Positions 36,680-46,264 of a stretch of DNA of 64,000 nt are shown here, piece after piece. The notes below the pieces were generated by a model, which was not told where the DNA came from, did no database searches, and saw nothing but the letters and a program-made list of their open reading frames with translations. Position numbers and translations under genes: made by a program. Where the stretch lies: NCBI GenBank assembly GCA_037015955.1, contig CP143548.1, forward strand, positions 179,501 through 243,500, read 5' to 3'. Source of the stretch: Lachnospiraceae bacterium JLR.KK008 (GTDB lineage Bacteria; Bacillota; Clostridia; Lachnospirales; Lachnospiraceae). Position 1 is the stretch's first letter, and each line of letters opens with the position of its first letter.

Positions 36680-37699
36680 ATGATGAAAAAACGAATGGGA
36701 CTGCTTGTATGTCTGCTCTTTACAGCGGCATTTCTTGGCGGATGTGGTGGAAAATATACGACACTGGCGGAGCTCAATACTGATAAATATGTGACGCTTG
36801 GTGAATATAAAGGATTGGAAATATCGGTGCCTGTCATGGAGGTGACAGACGATTATATCGATAATTATATCGGCTTTATTCTGAGCAGCCAGTCACAGTG
36901 GGAGGTTGTATCGGAAGACCGGCCGGCGAAGATGGGCGATATGGTGAATATTGATTATGTGGGAAAGATCGACGGAGAAGCCTTTGCCGGCGGCACGGAT
37001 CAGGGATATGATCTGCAGCTTGGCTCGGGTGCATTTATTCCGGGGTTTGAGGAGGGACTGGTAGGAGCCGTAAAAGGTGAGACGAGAGATGTCACGCTGA
37101 CATTCCCGGACCCTTATTTGAACAACCCGGACATGTCGGGCGCGGAGGCAGTCTTCACGGTAACGATCAATGAGATGAAAGAGAAACGGATGCCGGAGCT
37201 GACGGATGATTTTGTTGTTTCCCTTGGGCTGGAGGAATGCAGTACGGTAGAGGAATATCGTGAATATGTGCGTACTCTGGGAGAGCAATATGCGCTGGAG
37301 ACTTATGATAAAAACGTCGAGGAGTCTCTGATCGGCCAGGCGATGGCAGGCTGTACGTTTCAGGAGCCGCCGAAAGCGATGGTGGATGAATATTATGACA
37401 CGATTGTCAAAAACTTTTCGCTGACAGCCGCATCAGGCGGTCTCAGCCTTGAGCAGTTGTTCACCAGCTATGGTATTACCATGGAACAGTTTGAAGAGGA
37501 AGAGCGGGTGCGGGCGGCAGAAGAATGCCGCAGAGACATTATGCTTCAGGCGATTGCCAACAAGGAAAACATCACAGTCAGTCAGGAAGAGATCGACGCG
37601 GCTGATGTGGACAGTACCGGGAGCGGTAACGGCAGAGATGCTGTCATGCGCAGTAAAGTAGTGGCTTTTCTGAGGGAAAATGCGGCCATCACCGAATAA
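36680..37699 (+). CDS. Trigger-factor-like FKBP peptidyl-prolyl isomerase lipoprotein
   Basis: 339 aa. Lipobox LGGC (Cys22). An FKBP domain follows (GDMVNIDYVGKIDGEAFAGG, FIPGFEEGLVGAVKGE, VTLTFPDPY), then a trigger-factor-like C-terminal helical chaperone region (ELTDDFVVSLGLEECSTVEEYREY). It has no ribosome-binding N-domain. Probably an extracytoplasmic foldase analogous to PrsA. RBS AAGGAG precedes ATGATG. Confidence 0.88.
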   Translation: MMKKRMGLLVCLLFTAAFLGGCGGKYTTLAELNTDKYVTLGEYKGLEISVPVMEVTDDYIDNYIGFILSSQSQWEVVSEDRPAKMGDMVNIDYVGKIDGEAFAGGTDQGYDLQLGSGAFIPGFEEGLVGAVKGETRDVTLTFPDPYLNNPDMSGAEAVFTVTINEMKEKRMPELTDDFVVSLGLEECSTVEEYREYVRTLGEQYALETYDKNVEESLIGQAMAGCTFQEPPKAMVDEYYDTIVKNFSLTAASGGLSLEQLFTSYGITMEQFEEEERVRAAEECRRDIMLQAIANKENITVSQEEIDAADVDSTGSGNGRDAVMRSKVVAFLRENAAITE

Positions 37700-37723
37700 T
37701 AAAGAGATAAAGGGAGAAAAATT

Positions 37724-39115
37724 ATGGATTTGGTAAGTGTAAAACAGTTGTACAGCGAGAAGGATTCCTTCATCGGCAAAAAAATCACCGTGGGCGGCTG
37801 GGTCAGAAGCATCCGGGATTCCAAAACGTTTGGTTTTATCGTACTGCATGATGGCACTTTTTTTGAAACGCTGCAGATCGTATACGGTGATAAGCTGGAT
37901 AATTTTGATAAAATATGCAGGCTGAATGTCGGCAGCGCACTGATCGTTACCGGTACGCTTGTGGAGACGCCGCAGGCGAAACAGCCTTTTGAGATTCAGG
38001 CGGATCTCGTTGAGATCGAGGGAGAGTCAACGGCGGACTATCCTTTGCAGAAAAAAAGGCACAGTCTCGAATATCTGCGGACAATCACGCATCTGCGTCC
38101 CCGCACCAACACCTTTCAGGCGGTATTTCGGGTTCGTTCGCTGATCGCTTATGCGATTCATCAGTTCTTTCATGAGAGAGGATTTGTCTACGTGCACACA
38201 CCACTGATTACCGGAAGCGACTGCGAAGGCGCAGGGGAGATGTTCCGTGTGACGACGCTGGATATGGAAGATCTGCCGAGAACGGAAGACGGCAGTGTGG
38301 ATTACAGCAGGGATTTTTTTGGTAAGGAGACGAACCTCACGGTCAGCGGTCAGCTGAATGTGGAGACATTTGCCATGGCGTTTAAAAATGTGTATACATT
38401 CGGGCCGACGTTCCGGGCGGAAAACTCCAATACGACCCGCCATGCGGCCGAGTTTTGGATGATCGAGCCAGAGATGGCCTTTGCCGATCTGCAGGATGAT
38501 ATGGCGCTGGCGGAGAGCATGATCAAATATATTATCCGTTATGTGCTGGAAAATGCGCCGGAGGAGATGAACTTTTTTAATCAGTTTGTGGACAAAGGAC
38601 TGTTGGAGCGGCTGCAGCATGTGATGAATTCCGATTTTGGCCACGTGACTTATACGGAGGCTATCAAAATTCTTGAGGAGCATAACGACGAGTTTGAATA
38701 CAAAGTATTCTGGGGATGTGATCTGCAGACAGAGCATGAGCGTTTCCTGACGGAAAAAGAGTTTAAGCGGCCGGTCTTTGTCACAGACTATCCAAAGGAA
38801 ATAAAGGCTTTTTATATGAAGAGCAATGACGACGGCAAGACGGTAGCGGCTATGGACTGCCTTGTGCCGGGCATCGGAGAGATCATCGGAGGCAGCCAGA
38901 GAGAAGACAATATAGAGATTCTGGAAAAGCGCATGGATGAGCTGGGACTGAAACGAGAAGACTATGGCTTTTATATGGATCTGCGCAAATATGGCAGTGC
39001 GAGACATGCCGGGTTTGGTCTTGGATTTGAAAGATGCGTCATGTATCTGACAGGAATGGGCAATATCCGTGATGTTGTACCTTTCCCGAGAACAGTTAAA
39101 AACTGTGAACTGTAG
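37724..39115 (+). CDS. asnS: Asparaginyl-tRNA synthetase
   Basis: 463 aa class II synthetase. N-terminal OB-fold ([23 protein letters not shown]). Class II motifs: motif 2 region [22 protein letters not shown] and motif 3 [15 protein letters not shown]. It charges tRNA-Asn. It lies 24 bp after the PPIase gene, with no separate leader or T-box visible. Confidence 0.97.
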   Translation: MDLVSVKQLYSEKDSFIGKKITVGGWVRSIRDSKTFGFIVLHDGTFFETLQIVYGDKLDNFDKICRLNVGSALIVTGTLVETPQAKQPFEIQADLVEIEGESTADYPLQKKRHSLEYLRTITHLRPRTNTFQAVFRVRSLIAYAIHQFFHERGFVYVHTPLITGSDCEGAGEMFRVTTLDMEDLPRTEDGSVDYSRDFFGKETNLTVSGQLNVETFAMAFKNVYTFGPTFRAENSNTTRHAAEFWMIEPEMAFADLQDDMALAESMIKYIIRYVLENAPEEMNFFNQFVDKGLLERLQHVMNSDFGHVTYTEAIKILEEHNDEFEYKVFWGCDLQTEHERFLTEKEFKRPVFVTDYPKEIKAFYMKSNDDGKTVAAMDCLVPGIGEIIGGSQREDNIEILEKRMDELGLKREDYGFYMDLRKYGSARHAGFGLGFERCVMYLTGMGNIRDVVPFPRTVKNCEL

Positions 39116-39167
39116 TCCCGGATGCTTCACGTGACCGGATGAGGCCGGAAGGCAGGGGAGGAAACAC

Positions 39168-40397
39168 ATGAAGAAAAGAATGCTGTGCATGTTTCTGACG
39201 GTCGTGATCGCTTTGTCACAAGTGATACCTGTGCAGGCGGCCACGATAGCGGAGCTGAAGCAGCAGCTGGAACAGACGCAAAAGCAGTTGAATGCCATCA
39301 ATGGGCAGGCATCCGGACTGGAAGGGCAAATGGATGCAGTGGAGGAAGAGATCAGTGCGCTGGATGGTACGCTCGTGGAACTGATGAGCAGTATCAGCCT
39401 TCTGGAAGAAGAGATCGAGGAAAAAAAGGAACAGATCGAGCTGGCTCAAAAAGATCTCGATGCGGCTACTGTCAGAGAGCAGGAACAGTACGAGTCTATG
39501 AAAAAGCGTATAAAGTTCATGTATGAAAGGGGTAACAGTACGTATGCCCAGCTCCTGTTTGAAGCCAGAAGTATCAGTGACATGATGAATAAGGCGGAAT
39601 ACATAGAAAAACTGTATGAATATGACAGAAAGTTATTGGTGGAATATCAGGAGACGAGACAGGAAGTCGCAGATCTGAAGGAAAGACTGGAGGAAGAAAA
39701 GTCAGACTTGGAAGCAGAAGAGTTTGAGCTGAAAGAAGAGGAGGAGGCCCTGGAAGCGGCTCTGGAGAAAAAGAGAGCGGAGGCAGAGAACTTTGAAGTG
39801 CAGATCGCTCAGATACGCCAGTCTGCGGCTGCTTATAAGGCGCTGATCAAGCAGCAGACTTCCCAGATCAAACAACTGGAAGCGGAGGAAGCAGCGAGAC
39901 GGGCGAAGGAAGAGGCGGAGCGAAAGGCGAGAGAAGAAGCGGAGAAAAAGAAAAAGGGCGACAGCGGCAAAAACAGTTCCGATAAGACTCCGTCCAAACC
40001 ATCGGGAACAGCCAGTGCAGACGTCGTTGCCATGATCAACAGCGCATCGGGAGGCGCCAAGGGAAAGGAAATCGCGGCTTTTGCCTGCAAATTTATTGGT
40101 AATCCTTATGTCCCGGGAGGCACGAGTCTGACGAATGGCGCAGACTGCTCCGGATTTACACAGGCGGTATACAGGGAGTTCGGGATCTCAATCCCGCGCA
40201 ATTCCACGTCACAGAGAAGTTATGGTACGGGGGTATCCTATGCGGAGGCGCAGCCCGGAGATCTTATCTGTTACGCGGGGCATGTGGGGATGTATATCGG
40301 CAATGGTTACATCGTTCATGCGAGTACACAGAAGACAGGTATCAAAATTACGCCTGCCACTTATAAAGAAATTCTGTCAGTACGGAGAATTGTATAA
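39168..40397 (+). CDS. Secreted coiled-coil NlpC/P60 peptidoglycan hydrolase
   Basis: 409 aa. Signal peptide (MKKRMLCMFLTVVIALSQVIPVQA). A long coiled coil (~residues 25-260) is rich in E/K/Q heptads, then a short S/K/T linker and an NlpC/P60 domain with Cys in GADCSGFTQAVYREFG and His in GHVGMYIGNG and YIVHAST. The layout is CwlO/PcsB-like, cleaving peptide crosslinks. Such enzymes are gated by FtsEX; no ftsEX is seen nearby. Confidence 0.92.
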   Translation: MKKRMLCMFLTVVIALSQVIPVQAATIAELKQQLEQTQKQLNAINGQASGLEGQMDAVEEEISALDGTLVELMSSISLLEEEIEEKKEQIELAQKDLDAATVREQEQYESMKKRIKFMYERGNSTYAQLLFEARSISDMMNKAEYIEKLYEYDRKLLVEYQETRQEVADLKERLEEEKSDLEAEEFELKEEEEALEAALEKKRAEAENFEVQIAQIRQSAAAYKALIKQQTSQIKQLEAEEAARRAKEEAERKAREEAEKKKKGDSGKNSSDKTPSKPSGTASADVVAMINSASGGAKGKEIAAFACKFIGNPYVPGGTSLTNGADCSGFTQAVYREFGISIPRNSTSQRSYGTGVSYAEAQPGDLICYAGHVGMYIGNGYIVHASTQKTGIKITPATYKEILSVRRIV

Positions 40398-40447
40398 TAT
40401 ATAATATTTTTACAATGATATGGAAACAGAAGGGATTGGGGAGATAA

Positions 40448-41785
40448 ATGCACTACATAAGGAATAAATTCTGTGGCAGTCTATATGGCGCAATGTTTCG
40501 AATAACGATCATCCCGATGGCGGTTCTCGGCATTGTTGTTTCTATTTTTTGCGTCAATCAATATATCCGTGCGATTCGCCGGGAAGTGAAATTGGAGTTG
40601 GAAAATGTCTGCAATCTGACTCTGGCAGCCATGGATGAATTTTATCCCGGAGATTTCAGATTGGAGGAAGAAGATCAAAGTATTTTATATAAGGGAGAAA
40701 AGCTGCTGACCAACGATTATCAGATTCTTGACAGGATCAAGCAGGAGACTGGTGTGGAGTTGACGTTCTTTTACTTTGATACAAGAATGCTGACTACGAT
40801 CATAGATAAGAATGGTACGCGCAACATTGGCACCAAGTGCCGGGATGATGTTCTGCAGGACGTGTACAGGGACGGCATGTCTCAGTTTTATGAAAGTGTA
40901 GAGATTATGGGAGAGGACTATTTTTCATACTATGAGCCAGTCTATAATTCGGACGGCGAATGTGTGGGAATGGTGTTTGCGGGTAAATTGTCAAAACATA
41001 TCGCAGAGACAGTTTGGAATTTTATTATGCTGGATGTGCTGGTGATTCTGGCAACGCTGGTTGCTGTCGGGTATCTGTGTTTTCGCTGGACAGACAGAAT
41101 GGTCTCACATATACGGATTATTCAGGGATTTCTGGCAGAGATGTCGGAAGGAAAGCTGTCGGAGGAGATGGACCCGAGCATCATGAAACGGAATGATGAA
41201 TTTGGAAAAATGGGCAGCTCCATCGTACAAATGCAGCACTCGATCAGAAATCTGGTGGAGAGAGATGCACTGACAGGACTGTATAACCGGCGATTCGGAA
41301 TCGCCAAGCTGGGTGAAACGCAAAAGAGTGCAAGAGTGGATGGTATGCCGTTTACGGTGGCACTTGGCGACATTGACTATTTTAAAAAGATTAATGATAC
41401 ATACGGGCATGAGTGTGGCGATCTCGTACTCAAAAGAATGGCGTCTCTGCTGATCAGCCATATCAAAGGGAAGGGATTTGTCGTCCGCTGGGGAGGCGAG
41501 GAGTTTCTTCTTGTATACACAAAGATGAACAAGACGGAATCACTCAAATGCTTGGAAGAGCTCATGCAGGAGATCAGAGCGTTGAGTATCCCCTATGGAG
41601 ATTCGGTCGTGCGTCTGACGATGTCGTTCGGTGTGACAGAGGGAGACGTGAACCAGAAGGAAAATGTATTTATCAAAGTGGCAGATGATAAGCTGTATTA
41701 TGGAAAACGAAACGGCAGAGATCAGGTAGTGAGCCAACTACCGAAGGAAGGGGAAGGGCATGGAGTGGCGGACGCTTCTGTGTGA
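40448..41785 (+). CDS. Membrane diguanylate cyclase (Cache-like sensor, GGDEF)
   Basis: 445 aa. Membrane helices near residues 15-35 and 195-215 flank a ~160-residue extracellular Cache-like sensor. A HAMP-like linker follows (RIIQGFLAEMSEGKLSEEM), then a GGDEF domain with intact RWGGEEFLLVYT and DALTGLYNRR. It makes cyclic di-GMP. The I-site RxxD is absent upstream of GGEEF (the stretch is SHIKGKGFVV), so product inhibition is unlikely. The stop lies inside the next gene (26-bp overlap). Confidence 0.9.
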   Translation: MHYIRNKFCGSLYGAMFRITIIPMAVLGIVVSIFCVNQYIRAIRREVKLELENVCNLTLAAMDEFYPGDFRLEEEDQSILYKGEKLLTNDYQILDRIKQETGVELTFFYFDTRMLTTIIDKNGTRNIGTKCRDDVLQDVYRDGMSQFYESVEIMGEDYFSYYEPVYNSDGECVGMVFAGKLSKHIAETVWNFIMLDVLVILATLVAVGYLCFRWTDRMVSHIRIIQGFLAEMSEGKLSEEMDPSIMKRNDEFGKMGSSIVQMQHSIRNLVERDALTGLYNRRFGIAKLGETQKSARVDGMPFTVALGDIDYFKKINDTYGHECGDLVLKRMASLLISHIKGKGFVVRWGGEEFLLVYTKMNKTESLKCLEELMQEIRALSIPYGDSVVRLTMSFGVTEGDVNQKENVFIKVADDKLYYGKRNGRDQVVSQLPKEGEGHGVADASV

Positions 41786-43181
41786 CGACAGAATCCGCAG
41801 CTACCGGGGAAAAGGCTCGGACGATCTGCGGACAGAGTTTGAAAAAGATTATCACAGGATCATACAGAGTGCATCTTTTCGAAGGCTTCAGGACAAGACG
41901 CAGGTGTTTCCTCTGGACAGAGGTGACTTTGTGAGAACGAGACTGACCCATTCTCTGGAAGTGTCATCCTATGGCAGATCACTGGGACAAAATATTGCAC
42001 GGAATATCATTCAGGTGAGAAAGGACGAAAGCTTTCAGCCGGCGTATGCGGCGGACATCTGCGACATTCTGCAGTGTGCCGGGCTGTTGCATGATATTGG
42101 CAATCCGCCGTTCGGACATTTCGGAGAGACGGTGATCAGAGACTGGTTTGTTGAAAATTTGCAGAAGATCACCTATCATGATAAAAAATTGACGGAATTG
42201 CTGACACCGCAGATGCAGTATGACTTTTATTCCTTTGAGGGTAATACACAGGCGCTCCGCCTTGTGACAAAGCTGCACTATCTGGTGGACGAGCATGGCA
42301 TGAATCTGACGAAAGCGCTGCTGGGAACGATTCTTAAATATCCTGTCTCTTCGCTGCAGATCGATAAAGACAGTGGTGACATCAGGACGAAAAAGATGGG
42401 ATATTTTTATGCTGACAGGGAAATATTCGAGGATGTACAGTGCTCTCTCGGCACGGATGGGAGAAGGCATCCACTTGCCTTTATTTTGGAGGCGGCGGAT
42501 GATATTGCCTACCTGACAGCGGACATAGAAGACGCATTCAAAAAAGGCTGTATTTCTTTTTATGATCTGGCAAGAGAGCTGGAGATTGCCGGGGAAGGAC
42601 TGCCGGATGAGATGGCGGCAGCATATCGCGGGATTGTGCAGCGTCTGGAAGGAAGGTATCAGAGGGCTTTGGAGCGGCAGGAAGATTCTCCGGAAACATA
42701 TGCGGTACAGAACTGGATCGTGCAGGTACAGGGACATTTGATCAGCAATGCGACGATGGGTTTCACAGAAAATTACGAAGCGATCATGGCTGGAGAGTAT
42801 AAGCGGGCTTTGCTGACAGGGACAGCAGGAGAATTGATGGCACATACACTGGGTGATATTGCTTATCGCTATGCTTTCGTGTCAAAACCGATCGTAAAGC
42901 TTGAGATCGCGGCAGAAAAAATACTCAGGTTCCTGTTGGATGAATTCGTCCATGCAGTTCTCTATTATGACACGGGTGTAAAGATGATGGCAGTACAGGA
43001 AAAACTCATGTCGCTGATCTCGGAAAATTATCTGACGATTTATAAAAGATATGCAGTAGGCAGATCCGAGCAGGAAAAGCTGTATCTGCGTCTGATGCTG
43101 GTGACAGACTATATCTGCGGTATGACCGACAGCTATGCGAAACGGCTGTATCAGGAACTCAGTGGTCAGTGGCAGGGGTAA
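41760..43181 (+). CDS. dgt: Deoxyguanosinetriphosphate triphosphohydrolase-like protein
   Basis: 473 aa HD-domain dNTPase. SASFRRLQDKTQVFPL, RTRLTHSLEVSSYG and the HD metal motif LLHDIGNPPFGHFGE, later DIAYLTADIEDAFKKG. It hydrolyses dNTPs to deoxynucleoside and triphosphate. The start is ATG 41760 inside the GGDEF gene, after GGAAGGGGAAGG. Translationally coupled to the cyclase. Confidence 0.92.
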   Translation: MEWRTLLCDDRIRSYRGKGSDDLRTEFEKDYHRIIQSASFRRLQDKTQVFPLDRGDFVRTRLTHSLEVSSYGRSLGQNIARNIIQVRKDESFQPAYAADICDILQCAGLLHDIGNPPFGHFGETVIRDWFVENLQKITYHDKKLTELLTPQMQYDFYSFEGNTQALRLVTKLHYLVDEHGMNLTKALLGTILKYPVSSLQIDKDSGDIRTKKMGYFYADREIFEDVQCSLGTDGRRHPLAFILEAADDIAYLTADIEDAFKKGCISFYDLARELEIAGEGLPDEMAAAYRGIVQRLEGRYQRALERQEDSPETYAVQNWIVQVQGHLISNATMGFTENYEAIMAGEYKRALLTGTAGELMAHTLGDIAYRYAFVSKPIVKLEIAAEKILRFLLDEFVHAVLYYDTGVKMMAVQEKLMSLISENYLTIYKRYAVGRSEQEKLYLRLMLVTDYICGMTDSYAKRLYQELSGQWQG

Positions 43182-43209
43182 GGATAAGGCCAGGAAGATA
43201 ATAATAAAA

Positions 43210-43234
43210 AGAGTCCGCGTAAGCGGGCTCTTTT
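43210..43234. terminator. Bidirectional terminator between dgt and trkH
   Basis: GAGTCCGC / GCGGGCTC stem (one G-U pair) with a GTAA loop, flanked by an A-run on the left and TTTT on the right, so it can serve both convergent units. Confidence 0.8.
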
Positions 43235-43273
43235 GCAGTCTCCGGGTATTAAGCGGCGTTCCTCGTGCTGTTT

Positions 43274-44743
43274 TCATCCTTTGCGGCAGACAAACTTCTG
43301 GGTAAACAGATCTTTCCAGATGGCAGGATGAAATAAGATCAGCAGAGGAAACAGTTCCAGGCGTCCGGCCAGCATGTCAAACATGAGTACATATTTGGAA
43401 AAGGGGTGAAAGAGCCCGAAGTTTTGCGTGGGGCCCACCATTTCCAGACCGGGTCCAATGTTGTTGATCGTCGCGGCCACGGCGGTAAAATTAGTGATCA
43501 GGTCTTTTCCCTCAAAAGAAATTGCCAGCACAGAGGCGGAAAAAACGATCATAAATGTAATAAAATATACATTGGTAGAGCGCATGACTTCATGCTCGAT
43601 CGGCTTTCCCTCCATTTTAATCTTTTTAATGCTCTTTGGATGGATGTAGGAAGTCAGCTCTTTGCCGAGCGTCTTAACAAGGATGACAAAACGCGATACT
43701 TTGATGCCGCCCCCGGTGCTGCCCGCACATGCTCCGATGAACATCAACAGGACAAGCACGTTTTTGCTGGCTTGGGACCAGAGATCAAAATCGGCAGTGG
43801 AAAATCCGGTCGTCGTGATGATGGACGCAACCTGGAAGGAGGCGTGAGTCAACGCTTCAAAGACACTTCCATAAACCGAGAGAATTTCAAAAAAGATGAT
43901 GGCGATCGCAGCGGCGACAATACCGAAATAGTAGCGCACTTCTTCCACACAAAACGCTTTTTTGAAATTGTGAAAGAGCATGATGTAATAAGCGTTGAAG
44001 TTGACACCAAACAAAATCATAAAAATAGTAGTGACCCACTGAATGTAAGGGGAGTATCCCATCATACTGTTATTCTTAATGCCAAAACCGCCTGTTCCGG
44101 CTGTGCCCAGCGTAGTCGTCAAGGCGTCAAAAACTGGCATATGTCCGGCCACAAGCAGGACAAATTCCAGTATGCTCATACCGAAATAAATGATATATAA
44201 AATTCTGGCGGTGTATCGTATTTTGGGGACGAGCTTTCCGACGGAGGGGCCGGGGCTCTCCGCGCGCATCAGGTTGATGTGGGAACCTCCGCTTAATGGG
44301 ATGATGGCCAGCAGGAAGACAAGCACTCCCATGCCGCCGATCCAGTGCGTAAAGCTGCGCCAGAACAGAGCCGTATAGGAGAGCACCTCCACATCGCTCA
44401 GAATACTCGCTCCGGTCGTTGTAAAACCGGAGATCGTCTCGAAGAGAGCGTCCGTCAGAGACGGAATCTCACCGGACAGCCAGAAAGGCAGAGCGCCGAA
44501 AAAGCTGAGGAAAACCCAGCTCAGGGAAGTAGCGACACAGCCTTCTTTTAAGTAAAAGACAAAGTTCTGCGGCTTTCGTCTTGTCATCAGAAGGCCGAGC
44601 AGGGCGCAGGCTGCTGCAATACCCAGGTAATACAGGCCGACAGATTCCTGATAGATCACTGCGGTCAGGCAGGGAAGGAGCAGGAGAACGGCCTCCACTT
44701 TTAAAACACTTCCTAATATATAGCGAATAATTGAACTGTTCAT
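43274..44743 (-). CDS. trkH: Potassium uptake channel subunit TrkH
   Basis: 489 aa integral membrane protein with four M1-P-M2 repeats. Selectivity-filter-like loops are visible: TISGFTTTGASI, LGTAGTGGFG, TTTGFSTADFDLW and AATINNIGPGLEMVGP. It imports K+ with regulatory TrkA, encoded 12 bp upstream on the same strand. Confidence 0.94.
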   Translation of the reverse strand: MNSSIIRYILGSVLKVEAVLLLLPCLTAVIYQESVGLYYLGIAAACALLGLLMTRRKPQNFVFYLKEGCVATSLSWVFLSFFGALPFWLSGEIPSLTDALFETISGFTTTGASILSDVEVLSYTALFWRSFTHWIGGMGVLVFLLAIIPLSGGSHINLMRAESPGPSVGKLVPKIRYTARILYIIYFGMSILEFVLLVAGHMPVFDALTTTLGTAGTGGFGIKNNSMMGYSPYIQWVTTIFMILFGVNFNAYYIMLFHNFKKAFCVEEVRYYFGIVAAAIAIIFFEILSVYGSVFEALTHASFQVASIITTTGFSTADFDLWSQASKNVLVLLMFIGACAGSTGGGIKVSRFVILVKTLGKELTSYIHPKSIKKIKMEGKPIEHEVMRSTNVYFITFMIVFSASVLAISFEGKDLITNFTAVAATINNIGPGLEMVGPTQNFGLFHPFSKYVLMFDMLAGRLELFPLLILFHPAIWKDLFTQKFVCRKG

Positions 44744-44754
44744 GCCGGCCTCCG

Positions 44755-46146
44755 TTATCGTAAAATATCCTGAATATCGTTGAAGCCGGTATGAGTCGTT
44801 ACAATCATTACGGTATCTCCGACTTCGATCGAGTCATGGCCGCTGGGAATGATGATTTCACCATGGCGGTTGATAAAGGAGATGAGCAGTTCCTTCTTTA
44901 AAGAGAGGTCTTTCAGAGGAATACCGGTCACATTTGACTTCTCATAGACACGAAATTCGATTGCTTCCACTCTGTGATCGAACATGTGATAAAGTGTTTC
45001 GATATTGCTGTCCATGGAATCTTTTTTGGCGCGGACATAGGCAATGATCGCCTCCGAAGTAATATATCTGGGATAGATGACACTGTCCAGATCCAGCGTG
45101 TTGATGACATTTCGGAAAGTGCTCTGATTAATCTTCGTAATGACTTTGGCATTGGAAACTTGTCTTGCATGGAGCGTCAACATAATATTCTCTTCGTCAA
45201 TGCCGGTCAGAGGCACGAAAGACTCCACATATTCAATACCTTCCTCTTTTAACAGCTCTTCGTCGGTCCCATTGCCGTTGATAATAATCGCTTTTGGAAG
45301 AAGAATACTCAACTCTTCGCAGCGTGCCCTGCTGCTCTCAATAATCTTGGTGGAAATATTCATGTGCAGAAGCTGCTTTGCCAGATAATAGGCCGCCTTG
45401 CCTCCGCCGATGATCATACAGTCCTTGACCTGATTGGTCTTAAAGCCAATGTGATTCAAAAATGATTTCGCCATCATTCTGGATGCGACAAAGGAAACGA
45501 TGTCCCCGGCCTCCACGCGAAAGTTACCGGATGGGATATAGACTTCACCACCCCGTTCCACGGCGCAGATCAGAATATTTTCCGTAATATCGGTACCAAG
45601 CAGGCCGATCGTCATCCCGGCCAGTTTGTTTCCTTCCGGAACTTTAAATTTGATCATCTCTGCCTGACCGTGAGCAAAAGTGTTGACTTCCAGCGCCGTG
45701 GGCATATAAAGGATGCGTGCGACTTCCCGTGCGGCCTCCAGCTCCGGATTGATGATCAGGGCAAGTCCCAGTTTTTCACGCAGATAAACGACCTCACGGC
45801 TGTAGTCAGGATTGCGGACTCTGGCGATAGCAGCACAGTTGCCGACACGCTTGGCGACTGTGCAACAGAGCAGATTCAGTTCGTCAGAATCTGTCACCGC
45901 AATGATCAAGTCTGCATTTTCTATGCCCGCTTCCATCTGCAGGCTGTAGCTGGCTCCGTTTCCTGCGAGCCCCATAACGTCGTACAGATTGCTTACAGCC
46001 TGTATTTTTTCCATGTTTTTATCAATGATCGTAATGTCATGACCCTCACGGGAAAGCTGTTCGACCAGCGTCACACCGACCTTTCCACAGCCTACGATGA
46101 TGATGCGCAGACCTTTCGGTGCATTTTTCTGTTTCTTTCTGAACAT
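44755..46146 (-). CDS. trkA: Trk potassium regulatory subunit TrkA
   Basis: 463 aa peripheral regulator with tandem RCK modules. The first Rossmann fold is IIVGCGKVGVTLVEQL and the second is CMIIGGGKAAYYLAKQL, each followed by a TrkA-C domain. It binds NAD(H)/ATP and gates TrkH. RBS CAGGAGG precedes ATG 46146. First gene of a two-gene minus-strand operon. Confidence 0.94.
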   Translation of the reverse strand: MFRKKQKNAPKGLRIIIVGCGKVGVTLVEQLSREGHDITIIDKNMEKIQAVSNLYDVMGLAGNGASYSLQMEAGIENADLIIAVTDSDELNLLCCTVAKRVGNCAAIARVRNPDYSREVVYLREKLGLALIINPELEAAREVARILYMPTALEVNTFAHGQAEMIKFKVPEGNKLAGMTIGLLGTDITENILICAVERGGEVYIPSGNFRVEAGDIVSFVASRMMAKSFLNHIGFKTNQVKDCMIIGGGKAAYYLAKQLLHMNISTKIIESSRARCEELSILLPKAIIINGNGTDEELLKEEGIEYVESFVPLTGIDEENIMLTLHARQVSNAKVITKINQSTFRNVINTLDLDSVIYPRYITSEAIIAYVRAKKDSMDSNIETLYHMFDHRVEAIEFRVYEKSNVTGIPLKDLSLKKELLISFINRHGEIIIPSGHDSIEVGDTVMIVTTHTGFNDIQDILR

Positions 46147-46264
46147 AACTGCCTCCTGAGAATGCTTTTATCTCTGTCAAAACTAAATTATAACATTATC
46201 CTATTAAAAAATCACTTATTTTTTAGAATAGATGTGATAAACGTTGGGTAGTCACGTGTGAGTG

